The translations under genes and the position numbers were made by a program. This document shows positions 7,229 through 15,624 of a stretch of DNA of 20,608 bases, in pieces. The notes under the pieces were generated by a model that was not told where the DNA came from, ran no database searches, and was given only the letters and a program-made list of their open reading frames with translations. Origin of the DNA: Parashewanella sp049608225 (GTDB lineage: Bacteria > Pseudomonadota > Gammaproteobacteria > Enterobacterales > Shewanellaceae). Within the stretch, counting starts at the first letter, position 1; each line of letters starts with the position of its first letter. The stretch is taken from NCBI GenBank assembly GCA_049608225.1, contig JBMYXI010000062.1, forward strand, positions 1-20,608, given 5' to 3'.

Positions 7229-9580
7229 TTAGAACTTCGCTGTAAAGTTTACCGCGATTTGACGCTCAGCCCCGTACTCGATTGACTCTTGAGTCCGTGT
7301 ACCACCTTTAGTGGAGAACACGGTGTAGTCTGTATCTAATAAATTTTTTGCCGTTAAAAACACACCGTAGTGCTCCCAATTGTAGCCTAAACGAGCGTTT
7401 ACGAGCGTTCGAGCACTACTACGAGTTGATGGCTTTTTGCCAACAGCAACCAACTTATCCGCACTTGAATCTCTATAGTTAGCATCTAGCCCTGCAAATA
7501 AGCCATTATCAGCAGTATAAATAGCGCCAAAATTCGCAGTCCATTTAGGTGCTCGAGCGAAAGGCTGGCCTGTGTAAACGTCTTTATCATCCACAAAATC
7601 GGTAAACTCAGACTTTGAGAAACCAACACCGCCATTCAACTTTAGATTACGATTGACGGTATAAAAGTATTCAACTTCGAAACCTTTAACATTTGATTTA
7701 CCGGCATTAATGGTTTTAACATTGTATCGATTATCAGACTTTCTTTTCGTTACCGGATCAATTGCATCACCTTTTACTCTGACTTGTTGATCTTTCCAAT
7801 CTAGATAAAATAAGTTGGCATTCACGACTAAATCATCATTCAACCAAGATGAGCGCAAAGACAGTTCATAGTTATCAGTAAACTCAGAGTCGTACGTGAA
7901 TATTTCATTGGTGGCAATGTTTCGACCGACACCACCACTTCGATAGCCGCGCTGATAAGTAAAATGAGTGCTTATTGAGTCATTAATAAAATAGCTCGCA
8001 CCTAATTTAGGTAGCAACTCAGAAAAGTTATCATCAACCAGATCTTCTTTACCCGTCGCATTTTTGGCTTGCTTTCTTATTTCGCCATTTAACAAAGTAA
8101 GAATGGTAGGTAGTCTCGGATCAAACGCAGCAAATCTCTTTGGATCAGGCAATTTGCTTTCATTCAAAATTTTAGTGATGTTGGTACTTTCTTGGGCTTG
8201 CTTTTCGTAGTCATAGCGCACACCACCGAAAACCTCAAAAGAGTCAGTGAGCTTGTAACTCAATTCAGTATATAAAGCCGAACTGGTGACTTCTTGCGAT
8301 GAGTTTCCATAGGCTCTTATCGAAGCAGGATCAAACCCTGTTCGCTTATAAATCGGCATAACAACATTATTAGTAAAGTGCTCTGCAGCTGCTTTAGGCA
8401 ATTTAAACCTGGCTTGCAATTGTGCACTTAATTGCTGTGGTATGCCTAAACGTTCCAAAGTGATACGTCGTGGGCCGTCATAAACATCTTTAACGGTTAA
8501 GTTTGAATAATAAGCGCCAAATACGGCTTTCAGCTTATCGCCTTCATAAGTTAAGCGTAATTCTTGGCTTTTGGTTTTATCTGTACGGTCATCAACGAGC
8601 CTAGAGTCTGGCGCAGATGATTGATCACCATCCCAGTTGTAGCCATAATCAGAGTTAAGGTAAGTCGAAATAGAATCTAACGACCATTCATCGTTGATGT
8701 CATAAGCAACAGACAAATTGAGAATATTATTCTTGGAAAAATGATGCGTTTTTTCATCAAAATTGTTAACACGGTTATCAGGCGTTGAGTCAATAGCGAC
8801 GAAATCAACCCCATTATCAATATCATTGAAGGTATAACTTAAGGTAGCGCTTAAGCCTTCAATCGCTTTAGGTTCATATAAAAACGTCAAGCGGTAGGTT
8901 TGATTTTTTTTATAGTCGGAGTTTTCTTTTCGAGCTTTGTTCTCATTCACACCATCAAAGTGGTTATTCTCGCCACTAAAGCGGAAAGCTAATTGATCTT
9001 CAACTAATTCGCCACCAACAGCAACGGCAACTTCGCGCTGACCGTTTTGACCGACAGTTAAACGAGTTTTACCGCTCCATTCGTAAGTTGGTTGCTGCGT
9101 TGTGATCCAAATCGCGCCTGCAAGCGCGTTACGACCTTGAAGCGTTGACTGAGGACCTCGTAAAACCTCAACTTGCGACACATCCCAAGCATTAAAACCA
9201 CCTTGCTGGATCATACGCATTGGAACACTGGCGCCATCAACATACACGCTGGTTAAAAAACTGTTACCACCGCCAGAAACATTAAACGAGTTGATACCAC
9301 GAATACTGAAATCTCGACCAAATTGTCCTGACACATTTGGAATTTGATCTAACACTTCATATAAGCCAACAAGCTGCTGATCTTCTAGCTGCTTTTCTGT
9401 AATTACAGCAACACTGGTTGGTGTTTCTTGTAATTCACGATCAAATTTTTGTCCGCTAACAACAATTCGTTCAATTTTTTCATCTTCTGCAAAAGCGGCG
9501 GGGGCTGCCACCACTGATGCCATTAATCCAAGTTTTATTAGACGTGCGAGGTAAGTTGGTTTCATTTTCCTTTTCACCAT
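7229..9580 (-). CDS. TonB-dependent outer-membrane receptor, probably ferric-siderophore
   Basis: Outer-membrane beta-barrel with plug domain, using TonB energy to import a substrate. A signal peptide ends APAAFA (about residue 31), then the TonB box region ERIVVSG (37-43). The plug follows: ETPTSVAVITEKQLEDQQ, FSIRGINSF, SVYVDG and VEVLRGPQSTLQGRNALAGAIWI. The barrel ends in the expected aromatic residue (NFTAKF). Length 783 is normal. A Fur box just upstream and the facing PepSY/DUF3649/DUF3325 module point to iron, but the exact ligand cannot be read from sequence. The ATG at 9580 lacks a ribosome site; the ATG at 9565 (residue 6) gives a cleaner signal peptide with AAAAGG close by. The start is therefore uncertain by five codons. 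Confidence 0.9.
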   Translation of the reverse strand: MVKRKMKPTYLARLIKLGLMASVVAAPAAFAEDEKIERIVVSGQKFDRELQETPTSVAVITEKQLEDQQLVGLYEVLDQIPNVSGQFGRDFSIRGINSFNVSGGGNSFLTSVYVDGASVPMRMIQQGGFNAWDVSQVEVLRGPQSTLQGRNALAGAIWITTQQPTYEWSGKTRLTVGQNGQREVAVAVGGELVEDQLAFRFSGENNHFDGVNENKARKENSDYKKNQTYRLTFLYEPKAIEGLSATLSYTFNDIDNGVDFVAIDSTPDNRVNNFDEKTHHFSKNNILNLSVAYDINDEWSLDSISTYLNSDYGYNWDGDQSSAPDSRLVDDRTDKTKSQELRLTYEGDKLKAVFGAYYSNLTVKDVYDGPRRITLERLGIPQQLSAQLQARFKLPKAAAEHFTNNVVMPIYKRTGFDPASIRAYGNSSQEVTSSALYTELSYKLTDSFEVFGGVRYDYEKQAQESTNITKILNESKLPDPKRFAAFDPRLPTILTLLNGEIRKQAKNATGKEDLVDDNFSELLPKLGASYFINDSISTHFTYQRGYRSGGVGRNIATNEIFTYDSEFTDNYELSLRSSWLNDDLVVNANLFYLDWKDQQVRVKGDAIDPVTKRKSDNRYNVKTINAGKSNVKGFEVEYFYTVNRNLKLNGGVGFSKSEFTDFVDDKDVYTGQPFARAPKWTANFGAIYTADNGLFAGLDANYRDSSADKLVAVGKKPSTRSSARTLVNARLGYNWEHYGVFLTAKNLLDTDYTVFSTKGGTRTQESIEYGAERQIAVNFTAKF

Positions 9581-9585
9581 TTATT

Positions 9586-9604
9586 GTTAGTGCAAATCAT
9601 TATC
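9586..9604 (-). promoter_or_regulatory. Fur box of the TonB receptor gene
   Basis: The plus strand GTTAGTGCAAATCATTATC matches 15 of 19 positions of the Fur consensus GATAATGATAATCATTATC, including an unbroken run of ten at the right half. It lies 6-24 bases ahead of the ATG at 9580, a place where bound Fe-Fur would block transcription or initiation. A shifted register (9592-9610) also matches 13 of 19, so overlapping Fur dimers are possible. Regulation by iron is inferred. Confidence 0.75.
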
Positions 9605-9685
9605 ATTCCGATTATAGCAATCAACAATGATAAATTGAAACCAGTATTTCATTCTATATAACAGATAACATTTTGTTTTTATGCT

Positions 9686-9732
9686 TATACTCCTGATACT
9701 TGGAGTATGCGTCTTCAAGTATCACGAGTATA
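9686..9732. repeat. Dispersed palindromic repeat, copy B
   Basis: TATACTCCTGATACTTGGA (9686-9704) pairs with TTCAAGTATCACGAGTATA (9714-9732), 17 of 19 positions, around a 9-base loop. The order and sequence match copy A at 4236-4275. It lies in the divergent gap between the TonB receptor and the DUF2721 gene (9581-9924), which otherwise holds only the Fur box and AT-rich DNA. Confidence 0.78.
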
Positions 9733-9924
9733 TAAAAGATAATTCGTCTGAATAATCACGCTGATGGTTTCGCATACGAATGAGGTTGGTGCTCAAAAAT
9801 AGCAGTAAATATATTACATCCATTAAAACAAAAGTTAGCGCCAACTACTTATACCGTAATAAAATTACAGTTATAATCAGTCTCTTTTTCATCTGTGCTA
9901 ATGGTGATTATTTTGTTTGAAAAT

Positions 9925-10317
9925 ATGCATATTTCGCTTACTACACCCGCTTTGCTTTTTCCGGCGATATCATTACTGCTGCTGGCTTATACCAATCGAT
10001 TTTTTGCTTTAGCAGCATTAATTCGTCATCTAAGTGAAGACAATAAGCCAATTTTGCAAGATCAAATTAAAAATCTTCATAAACGGATCGCGATTATTCG
10101 CCGTATGCAAGAAGCAGGCGTTGTTTCTTTTGCCTTATGCGTATTGTGTATGATTTTTCTATACATTGGCTTTCAACACACTGGATCTGTCATTTTTGGG
10201 TGTAGCCTCCTATTCTTGCTTTATTCATTAATCCTCTCTGTTGTCGAAATTAGGATTTCAGTTGACGCACTTAATATTCATTTAAAAGAAATGACTAAGG
10301 GACTAAACATTAAATGA
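9925..10317 (+). CDS. DUF2721-type membrane protein
   Basis: Protein of 130 residues with an N-terminal helix (SLTTPALLFPAISLLLLAYTNRFFALA), an amphipathic, charged middle (LSEDNKPILQDQIKNLHKRIAIIRRMQEAGVVS) and two further helices. This is the usual layout of DUF2721 proteins, whose function is unknown. I chose ATG 9925 because family members start about eight residues before TPALLFPAIS. Upstream GTG (9895) and ATG (9901) are in frame, but none has a clear ribosome site. The stop overlaps the next start by 4 bases (ATGA), so the two genes are almost certainly co-translated. Confidence 0.78.
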   Translation: MHISLTTPALLFPAISLLLLAYTNRFFALAALIRHLSEDNKPILQDQIKNLHKRIAIIRRMQEAGVVSFALCVLCMIFLYIGFQHTGSVIFGCSLLFLLYSLILSVVEIRISVDALNIHLKEMTKGLNIK

Positions 10318-10931
10318 GCCAGTGGATTTACTTTTTTGACTTATGGGGAACTGCCGTTTTTGCATTAACAGGCGCATTGGCGGCTGGTCATCATAAAATG
10401 GACCCTTTTGGAGTTTTGGTTTTAGCAGGTGTGACAGCCGTTGGCGGCGGCAGTATTCGAGATGCCTTGATGGGAGCAACTCCGGTATTCTGGTTGCAAG
10501 ATCCGAATTATGTATTAGTGATCTTGTGTACGGTTGCATTAACTTTAGTTTTTACTCGATTAAACCATAATGCCCCTTGGTATATATTACCCATTGCCGA
10601 CGCATTAGGGCTGGCACTTTTTACCATTATTGGTACAGAAAAAGCGTTACTTCTAGGGTTAAGTGAAGTATCTGCCGTTATTATGGGCGTCGTCACAGGT
10701 ATTGGTGGCGGCATTATGCGCGACGTGCTTTGCAGGCAAGTACCTATGGTACTAAGAACGGAGATTTATGCCACCGCATGCATTGTTGGCGGGATTTGTT
10801 ATTGCATGTGTTTAAATTTCTACCTTGATGAAAAAAGCACCTTAGTCATTTCAATGTCTGTCGCATTAGCCATTCGACTTGCAGCCATTAAATGGCGTCT
10901 TTCATTACCAGCGTTTGATTTAAAACGTTAA
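10314..10931 (+). CDS. TRIC-type (UPF0126/YadS-like) membrane channel protein
   Basis: Inner-membrane protein of about seven helices made of two similar halves. Each half carries the family motif: GGGSIRD (44-50) and GGGIMRD (131-137). Bacterial members of the family form homotrimeric cation channels like animal TRIC channels; the physiological role in bacteria is unclear. Length 205 is typical. Its ATG overlaps the stop of the DUF2721 gene, so both are probably expressed together. The C-terminus is short and basic (FDLKR), without an added domain. Confidence 0.9.
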   Translation: MSQWIYFFDLWGTAVFALTGALAAGHHKMDPFGVLVLAGVTAVGGGSIRDALMGATPVFWLQDPNYVLVILCTVALTLVFTRLNHNAPWYILPIADALGLALFTIIGTEKALLLGLSEVSAVIMGVVTGIGGGIMRDVLCRQVPMVLRTEIYATACIVGGICYCMCLNFYLDEKSTLVISMSVALAIRLAAIKWRLSLPAFDLKR

Positions 10932-11030
10932 CTCTTGCTCAATTCTTATTTTAGGATAGATATTCAGCCGTAATTCAGCAGTAATCATGTATACCAAGAG
11001 GTGAACACTTCCTATTAAATAGGGGTAATT

Positions 11031-12575
11031 ATGAGATCTTCATTCATAAAATCACTTTCAATTTTTGCGCTATTATTGCTCACTAAAATTGCTTATGCGA
11101 CGCCAAATGATGGGCTCTGCCCAGGAAATCAAAAATTTACAACTCAAAACCAAATTACGACTTATTTTAAAACATACCCAAATTGCACAATTATTTCTGG
11201 TGACGTCGTTATTACAACTGACGAAATAACAGATTTGTCTCCCTTTAAGCGTATAAAAACAATTCTGGGCACCTTACGTGTTTGGAAAAATAACACGATT
11301 ACGTCTTTCGAAGGATTTGATAATTTACAGCAAGCTGAGGCACTCGATATTTCAGCAACTGCAATAAAGAATTTTGTTGGATTTAATCAATTGCAGCGAC
11401 TTGTGGGCAAAAGTAAAACAATAAACTTTTCATATAACTCCAGTTTGACAACGATTAATGGTTTCAACAACCTTCAATCAGCAGCAGACATACTGTTTGA
11501 AAATAACAATGATCTCACCTCAATTTCTGGTTTTGACAAGCTCACGTCAGTCGATTGCGTTATTGATATTGATGATAATAATAAGTTGCAATCAATTGCA
11601 GGATTTACGTCATTAAAGAACATAAACAATCAATGTGTTTATGATTCAGACTATCCAATCCCAAGATGGTTTAAAGGCGTCTATATTCTTGCTAATCCAG
11701 AACTTTCAAATATTTCTGGATTTGATAGTTTACAAACTACATCAGGACTAACCTTTGACTCTAGTGATAAATTGGCATCAATATCTGCAACATCATTTTT
11801 GCAGGTGCAACAAGTTAATGGCAATTTTGAGATGACTCATAATGCCATTTTCAACAACTTAGATAACTTTTCAAATATCAAAAAAGTAACAGGCGATTTC
11901 TATGTATCTTACGCCCCCAACATCACGAGTTTCAGCAGTTTTAAAAATCTTCAGGAAATTGATGGCGCACTGAAGCTCTATGGTATGTCAGCTATAAAAG
12001 ACTTTTCAGGCCTGTCTAACTTATCGGTATTGGGCGCTATTGATGTTCAATATCTTAATTCGTTAACAAATGTAACGGGATTAGAAAATATAAAGCAAAT
12101 ACCGAAAGGATTTGAATTATCACATAATGATAACTTAGCGGATATTTCAGCATTAAAAGGGTTATCAGCTATAGGCGGCAGTATCAATATTACGGCAGAT
12201 CCACTGTTAAACAGTTTGTCAAGTTTTGACAATTTAACCACTCAGTTACCTTATGAATTACCTGATAGAAGCAAAGTACTGACCTTGCAAATTAGTGATA
12301 ATAAGGCGCTCACTTCCATCACTGCTTTGTCTCATTTTAACGCTAAATTTGATGCGCTAAAAATTGACAATAACTTCTCTTTACCGAGCTTGAAAGGGAT
12401 TGAGAAAATTCAACTTTCGTCATCGAGCACGACAAGCAGCAGCTCAGTAACTCAAAACTATAATTTATCAGATTGCTCAGCACTCTGCTCTGTGATGAGT
12501 AATGGCGGTCAGGTAGACATTTCAAATTTTTCAGGAAATTGCCAAAGCAATGACAGCTTACAATGTAGTAAATAG
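11031..12575 (+). CDS. Secreted leucine-rich / receptor-L-domain-like repeat protein
   Basis: A 514-residue protein with a clear signal peptide (ending AYA at 23) and no membrane anchor. From about 55 to 460 it is built of irregular repeats of about 22-30 residues of the form 'ITSFEGFDNLQ... L.I..N..L', as in bacterial proteins resembling the insulin-receptor L domain (right-handed solenoid). Eight cysteines fall in close pairs (30/52, 176/202, 482/486, 504/512), suggesting disulfides outside the cytoplasm. A Ser/Thr-rich stretch (463-474) leads to a small Cys-rich tail. AGGGG six bases before the ATG supports the start. It stands alone, with no operon partner. Adhesion or ligand binding is plausible but unproven. 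Confidence 0.75.
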   Translation: MRSSFIKSLSIFALLLLTKIAYATPNDGLCPGNQKFTTQNQITTYFKTYPNCTIISGDVVITTDEITDLSPFKRIKTILGTLRVWKNNTITSFEGFDNLQQAEALDISATAIKNFVGFNQLQRLVGKSKTINFSYNSSLTTINGFNNLQSAADILFENNNDLTSISGFDKLTSVDCVIDIDDNNKLQSIAGFTSLKNINNQCVYDSDYPIPRWFKGVYILANPELSNISGFDSLQTTSGLTFDSSDKLASISATSFLQVQQVNGNFEMTHNAIFNNLDNFSNIKKVTGDFYVSYAPNITSFSSFKNLQEIDGALKLYGMSAIKDFSGLSNLSVLGAIDVQYLNSLTNVTGLENIKQIPKGFELSHNDNLADISALKGLSAIGGSINITADPLLNSLSSFDNLTTQLPYELPDRSKVLTLQISDNKALTSITALSHFNAKFDALKIDNNFSLPSLKGIEKIQLSSSSTTSSSSVTQNYNLSDCSALCSVMSNGGQVDISNFSGNCQSNDSLQCSK

Positions 12576-12642
12576 GTTTAGATTAATCCGTTCAAGGTGT
12601 TGAATGCTGTATATCTATAGAAGATGATCGTTTTAATAAACA

Positions 12643-12675
12643 ATACCCGAGTCCAATAACATTGAACACGGGTAT
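12643..12675 (-). terminator. Probable terminator of tyrS
   Basis: ATACCCGAGTCCAA (12643-12656) and TTGAACACGGGTAT (12662-12675) pair at 12 of 14 positions around a 5-base loop. On the minus strand a moderately T-rich tail (TGTTTATTAAAA) follows, about 40 bases after the tyrS stop. It could also act on the rightward repeat-protein gene ending at 12575, although the plus-strand tail is poorer in T. Confidence 0.55.
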
Positions 12676-12716
12676 ACAATCAAATTTAAACAGTTACTAA
12701 AAATAACGGTTTAAAT

Positions 12717-13913
12717 TTACACCAAAGTTACTTTGGCAAACTTACGCTTACCGACTTGGAACACACCTTGTGTTCCTACTTCAAATACTTGCTTGGCATC
12801 TGACAGCTTCTCACCATCTAATTTCGCTGCACCTTGCTTAACCATACGCATTGCTTCAGAGGTTGAGACAACCAGACCTGCTTCTTTTAATAAGTTAGCT
12901 AACGCTAAGCCTTCGCCTGCTGCGAGTTCCATTTCCGGAATATCCTCAGGCATAGCTCCTTTCTGGAAACGGTTAATGAATTCTTGATGCGCAGCTTCCG
13001 CAGCCGCTTCATTATGGAAACGAGCAATAATTTCTTTTGCAAGCGAGATCTTAATATCTCTTGGATTCGCGCCCTCTGCAACTTGTTGCTTAAAACTTTC
13101 AATTTCCTCAAGAGGACGGAATGACAGCAGCTCAAAGTAACGCCACATTAAGTCATCAGAAATTGACATGATTTTACCGAACATCTCACTCGCTGGTTCA
13201 CCAATACCAATATAGTTATTGGCTGACTTAGACATTTTCTTGACACCGTCTAAGCCTTCAAGTAGAGGTAGCATAATTACCGTTTGTGGAGACTGACCTT
13301 CTGTTTTTTGAAGTTCACGTCCCATGAGCAGGTTGAATTTTTGATCGGTACCACCCAATTCAACATCAGCCTTGAGTGCAACTGAGTCATAGCCTTGTAG
13401 TAAAGGATACATAAACTCATGAATGGCAATTGGTTGCCCTGAACCATATCGTTTTTTGAAATCATCACGCTCAAGCATACGCGCCACGGTTTGTTGTGAT
13501 GCTAAACGGATCATTCCTGCCGCACCTAAATCTTCTAACCAGCTTGAATTAAATTCAATTCGTGTTTTTGCCGGATCAAGAATTTTGAATACTTGCTCTT
13601 TGTAGGTTTCTGCATTTTGCATCACCTGCTCTTTTGTGAGCGGGGGACGAGTACTGTTCTTTCCAGTTGGATCACCAACCATGCCAGTAAAGTCACCAAT
13701 TAAGAAAATAACCTCATGACCTAATTCTTGAAAGGTTCGTAGCTTATTTAAGATCACTGTATGACCTAAATGGATGTCTGGCGCGGTTGGATCTGCCCCC
13801 AATTTTATTTTTAAGGGTTTACCGAGTTTTAACTTTTCGATTAAATCGGCTTCCAAAAGAATTTCATCTGTACCACGCTTTATTTCTGCTAGTGCTTTTT
13901 CTATATCAGCCAT
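12717..13913 (-). CDS. tyrS: Tyrosine--tRNA ligase, TyrZ-type
   Basis: Class I aminoacyl-tRNA synthetase that charges tRNA-Tyr. The nucleotide-binding HIGH motif is HLGH (48-51) within DPTAPDIHLGHTVILNKLR, and KMSKS lies at 226-230. The Tyr-pocket/tRNA region GGTDQKFNLLMGRE is present. A C-terminal S4 RNA-binding domain (about 335-398, MRMVKQGAAKLDGEKLSD) ends the protein. At 398 residues, and with this HLGH context, it belongs to the shorter TyrZ-like branch rather than the E. coli TyrS type (424). The ATG at 13913 has AGG about 11 bases upstream, rather far. It is transcribed away from the M23 peptidase gene. Confidence 0.96.
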   Translation of the reverse strand: MADIEKALAEIKRGTDEILLEADLIEKLKLGKPLKIKLGADPTAPDIHLGHTVILNKLRTFQELGHEVIFLIGDFTGMVGDPTGKNSTRPPLTKEQVMQNAETYKEQVFKILDPAKTRIEFNSSWLEDLGAAGMIRLASQQTVARMLERDDFKKRYGSGQPIAIHEFMYPLLQGYDSVALKADVELGGTDQKFNLLMGRELQKTEGQSPQTVIMLPLLEGLDGVKKMSKSANNYIGIGEPASEMFGKIMSISDDLMWRYFELLSFRPLEEIESFKQQVAEGANPRDIKISLAKEIIARFHNEAAAEAAHQEFINRFQKGAMPEDIPEMELAAGEGLALANLLKEAGLVVSTSEAMRMVKQGAAKLDGEKLSDAKQVFEVGTQGVFQVGKRKFAKVTLV

Positions 13914-14229
13914 TGCCGCTGTAACCTGTTTCCAAAAAGTAAATTAGGTCGATTTTACCCCATTCATATCAATTAAGCATGGTATAAATGCAACAGAATT
14001 AAGTACTCCTGCAAATGTAATCGAATAATTTTGGTATTCATTTTAAGCGCTGAACAAGACACTCTTGAGAAGAAGTACCGGCAATCTTTCGAGCAAGAGG
14101 AACGCAGTGCTGTGCTTAAAGGGAATATCAAAAAACATGTTTGCATTTTCATGGGTACTTTTAACCAAACTGATCGCACAACCTACGCAAGAAATTGCAT
14201 TTTAAGGCGTCACAGGTATAAACTGTTGT
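13914..14229. other. Divergent promoter region between tyrS and the M23 peptidase gene
   Basis: Gene-free stretch of 316 bases. Short frames in both directions lack ribosome sites and resemble no known protein. It must hold the promoters of both divergent units, but I see no pair of -35/-10 boxes good enough to name, and no riboswitch or T-box-like element. Confidence 0.4.
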
Positions 14230-15624
14230 GTGAGCAGTGAGATTACAAAAATGGTATCAGGGTCGATGTTGAGAGTTGTCACATTATTTAAGTTATTGCC
14301 AGTCGTGCACAAAGTTATTTTAAGCCTATTGCTCGGGTTCTTTTTGATCTTATTTTTATTGCCTTCAGATCAAGCCCAAGCTTCAAAGCAAACTAAGTCT
14401 TATGACACCAACACGCGTTATACAATACCGCTCGCGTTTCGTAAGCCTGAACCACCAACAAGGCCGATTATCTCTAAGCCAAAACAACAAGTCTCAAATA
14501 CACCCAAAAAGCAACTCGTTGAGCAAATTGTAGAGCAACCGTTAGCGAGTCAGCATTTCAAAGTACGCTCAGGAGACACCCTAGCAAGACTTTTTCAACG
14601 CATCGGCTTAACAGCTAAAGATGTGTATGAGATCTCAAGATTACCTTTAGCAAAAAAGAACCTGCTCACCTTAATGCCTGGTGAAGAACTCGCTATCAGT
14701 AAAACCCATGATGGTAAATTTGCAAAATTGCAATATAACATCGATGAAATTACAACACTGCATATCGATAAAAATGCCGATAGATATCAAGAAAAGTTAA
14801 CAAAAAAACAAGTTCAAACCAGAACTCAATTCGCCACAGCCGATATTAAAAGCAACTTTTGGAACGCTGCTATCGATGCAGGATTAAAGCCAAACCAAAT
14901 CATGGCGTTAGCAACACTTTTTGGTTGGGACATCGACTTCGCATTAGATCTTCGTGAAGGTGACCGTTTTTCACTTATTTTTGAACAAGAATATGCCAAT
15001 GGTGAATTCCTAAGAAACGGTAATATCTTAGCGGCAGAGTTTTTTAACCAAGGTGAGCGCTTCACTGCAATTCGTTATACAAATGGTCAATATTATTCAG
15101 AAACGGGTCGCAGCATGAGAAAAGCTTTCCTGCGCTCTCCCGTTGATTTCACTCGAGTTAGTTCCAATTTCAATCCTCGTCGTTTGCATCCTGTCACGGG
15201 CAGAATAAAAGCCCATCGAGGGGTCGATTATGTAGCCCCTGTAGGAACACCAATCAAATCAGCTGGGCGCGGTAAAGTGATTGCGGCAAGTTACAATAAG
15301 TTTAATGGTAACTATGTGTTCATTAAGCATAATGATACCTATACCACTAAATATTTACATTTAAAGAAACGCAAAGTAAGGCGTGGGCAAACAGTAAAAC
15401 AAGGTCAAATCATTGGTACATTAGGTAGTACAGGTCGAGTCACTGGTGCGCATTTGCATTACGAGTTCATCGTAAACGGCGTACACCGCAATCCAAGAAC
15501 GGTAAAATTACCAAAATCAAACTCTATTGCCCGAAAAGAAAAAGCGCAATTCCTTGCTCATAGCAAAACCTTGATGGCGCAATTAGAGCACAATAAATCG
15601 GTGTACTTGGCTGGAACTCCATGA
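14230..15624 (+). CDS. M23-family peptidoglycan endopeptidase (MepM-like)
   Basis: Inner-membrane-anchored metallopeptidase that cuts peptidoglycan cross-links to allow wall growth. It has a single N-terminal helix (28-45), a LysM-like/OapA-type domain (about 109-157, FKVRSGDTLARLFQRIGL), a middle domain, and an M23 domain (about 315-425) with the zinc ligands H329xxxD333 and HLH (408-410), so it should be active. Residues count from GTG 14230. In-frame ATGs at 14251 and 14266 are alternatives; 14266 has AGGG just ahead and gives the family-like start MLRVVTLFKLLP. The stop overlaps anmK by 4 bases (ATGA), coupling wall cleavage to recycling of wall sugar. The exact paralogue name cannot be fixed. 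Confidence 0.9.
   Translation: MSSEITKMVSGSMLRVVTLFKLLPVVHKVILSLLLGFFLILFLLPSDQAQASKQTKSYDTNTRYTIPLAFRKPEPPTRPIISKPKQQVSNTPKKQLVEQIVEQPLASQHFKVRSGDTLARLFQRIGLTAKDVYEISRLPLAKKNLLTLMPGEELAISKTHDGKFAKLQYNIDEITTLHIDKNADRYQEKLTKKQVQTRTQFATADIKSNFWNAAIDAGLKPNQIMALATLFGWDIDFALDLREGDRFSLIFEQEYANGEFLRNGNILAAEFFNQGERFTAIRYTNGQYYSETGRSMRKAFLRSPVDFTRVSSNFNPRRLHPVTGRIKAHRGVDYVAPVGTPIKSAGRGKVIAASYNKFNGNYVFIKHNDTYTTKYLHLKKRKVRRGQTVKQGQIIGTLGSTGRVTGAHLHYEFIVNGVHRNPRTVKLPKSNSIARKEKAQFLAHSKTLMAQLEHNKSVYLAGTP

Noticed and set aside
14031..14240. 69-residue frame upstream of the M23 peptidase, possible leader peptide
   Set aside because: It starts with TTG without a ribosome site, has no amino-acid run typical of an attenuator and resembles no protein.
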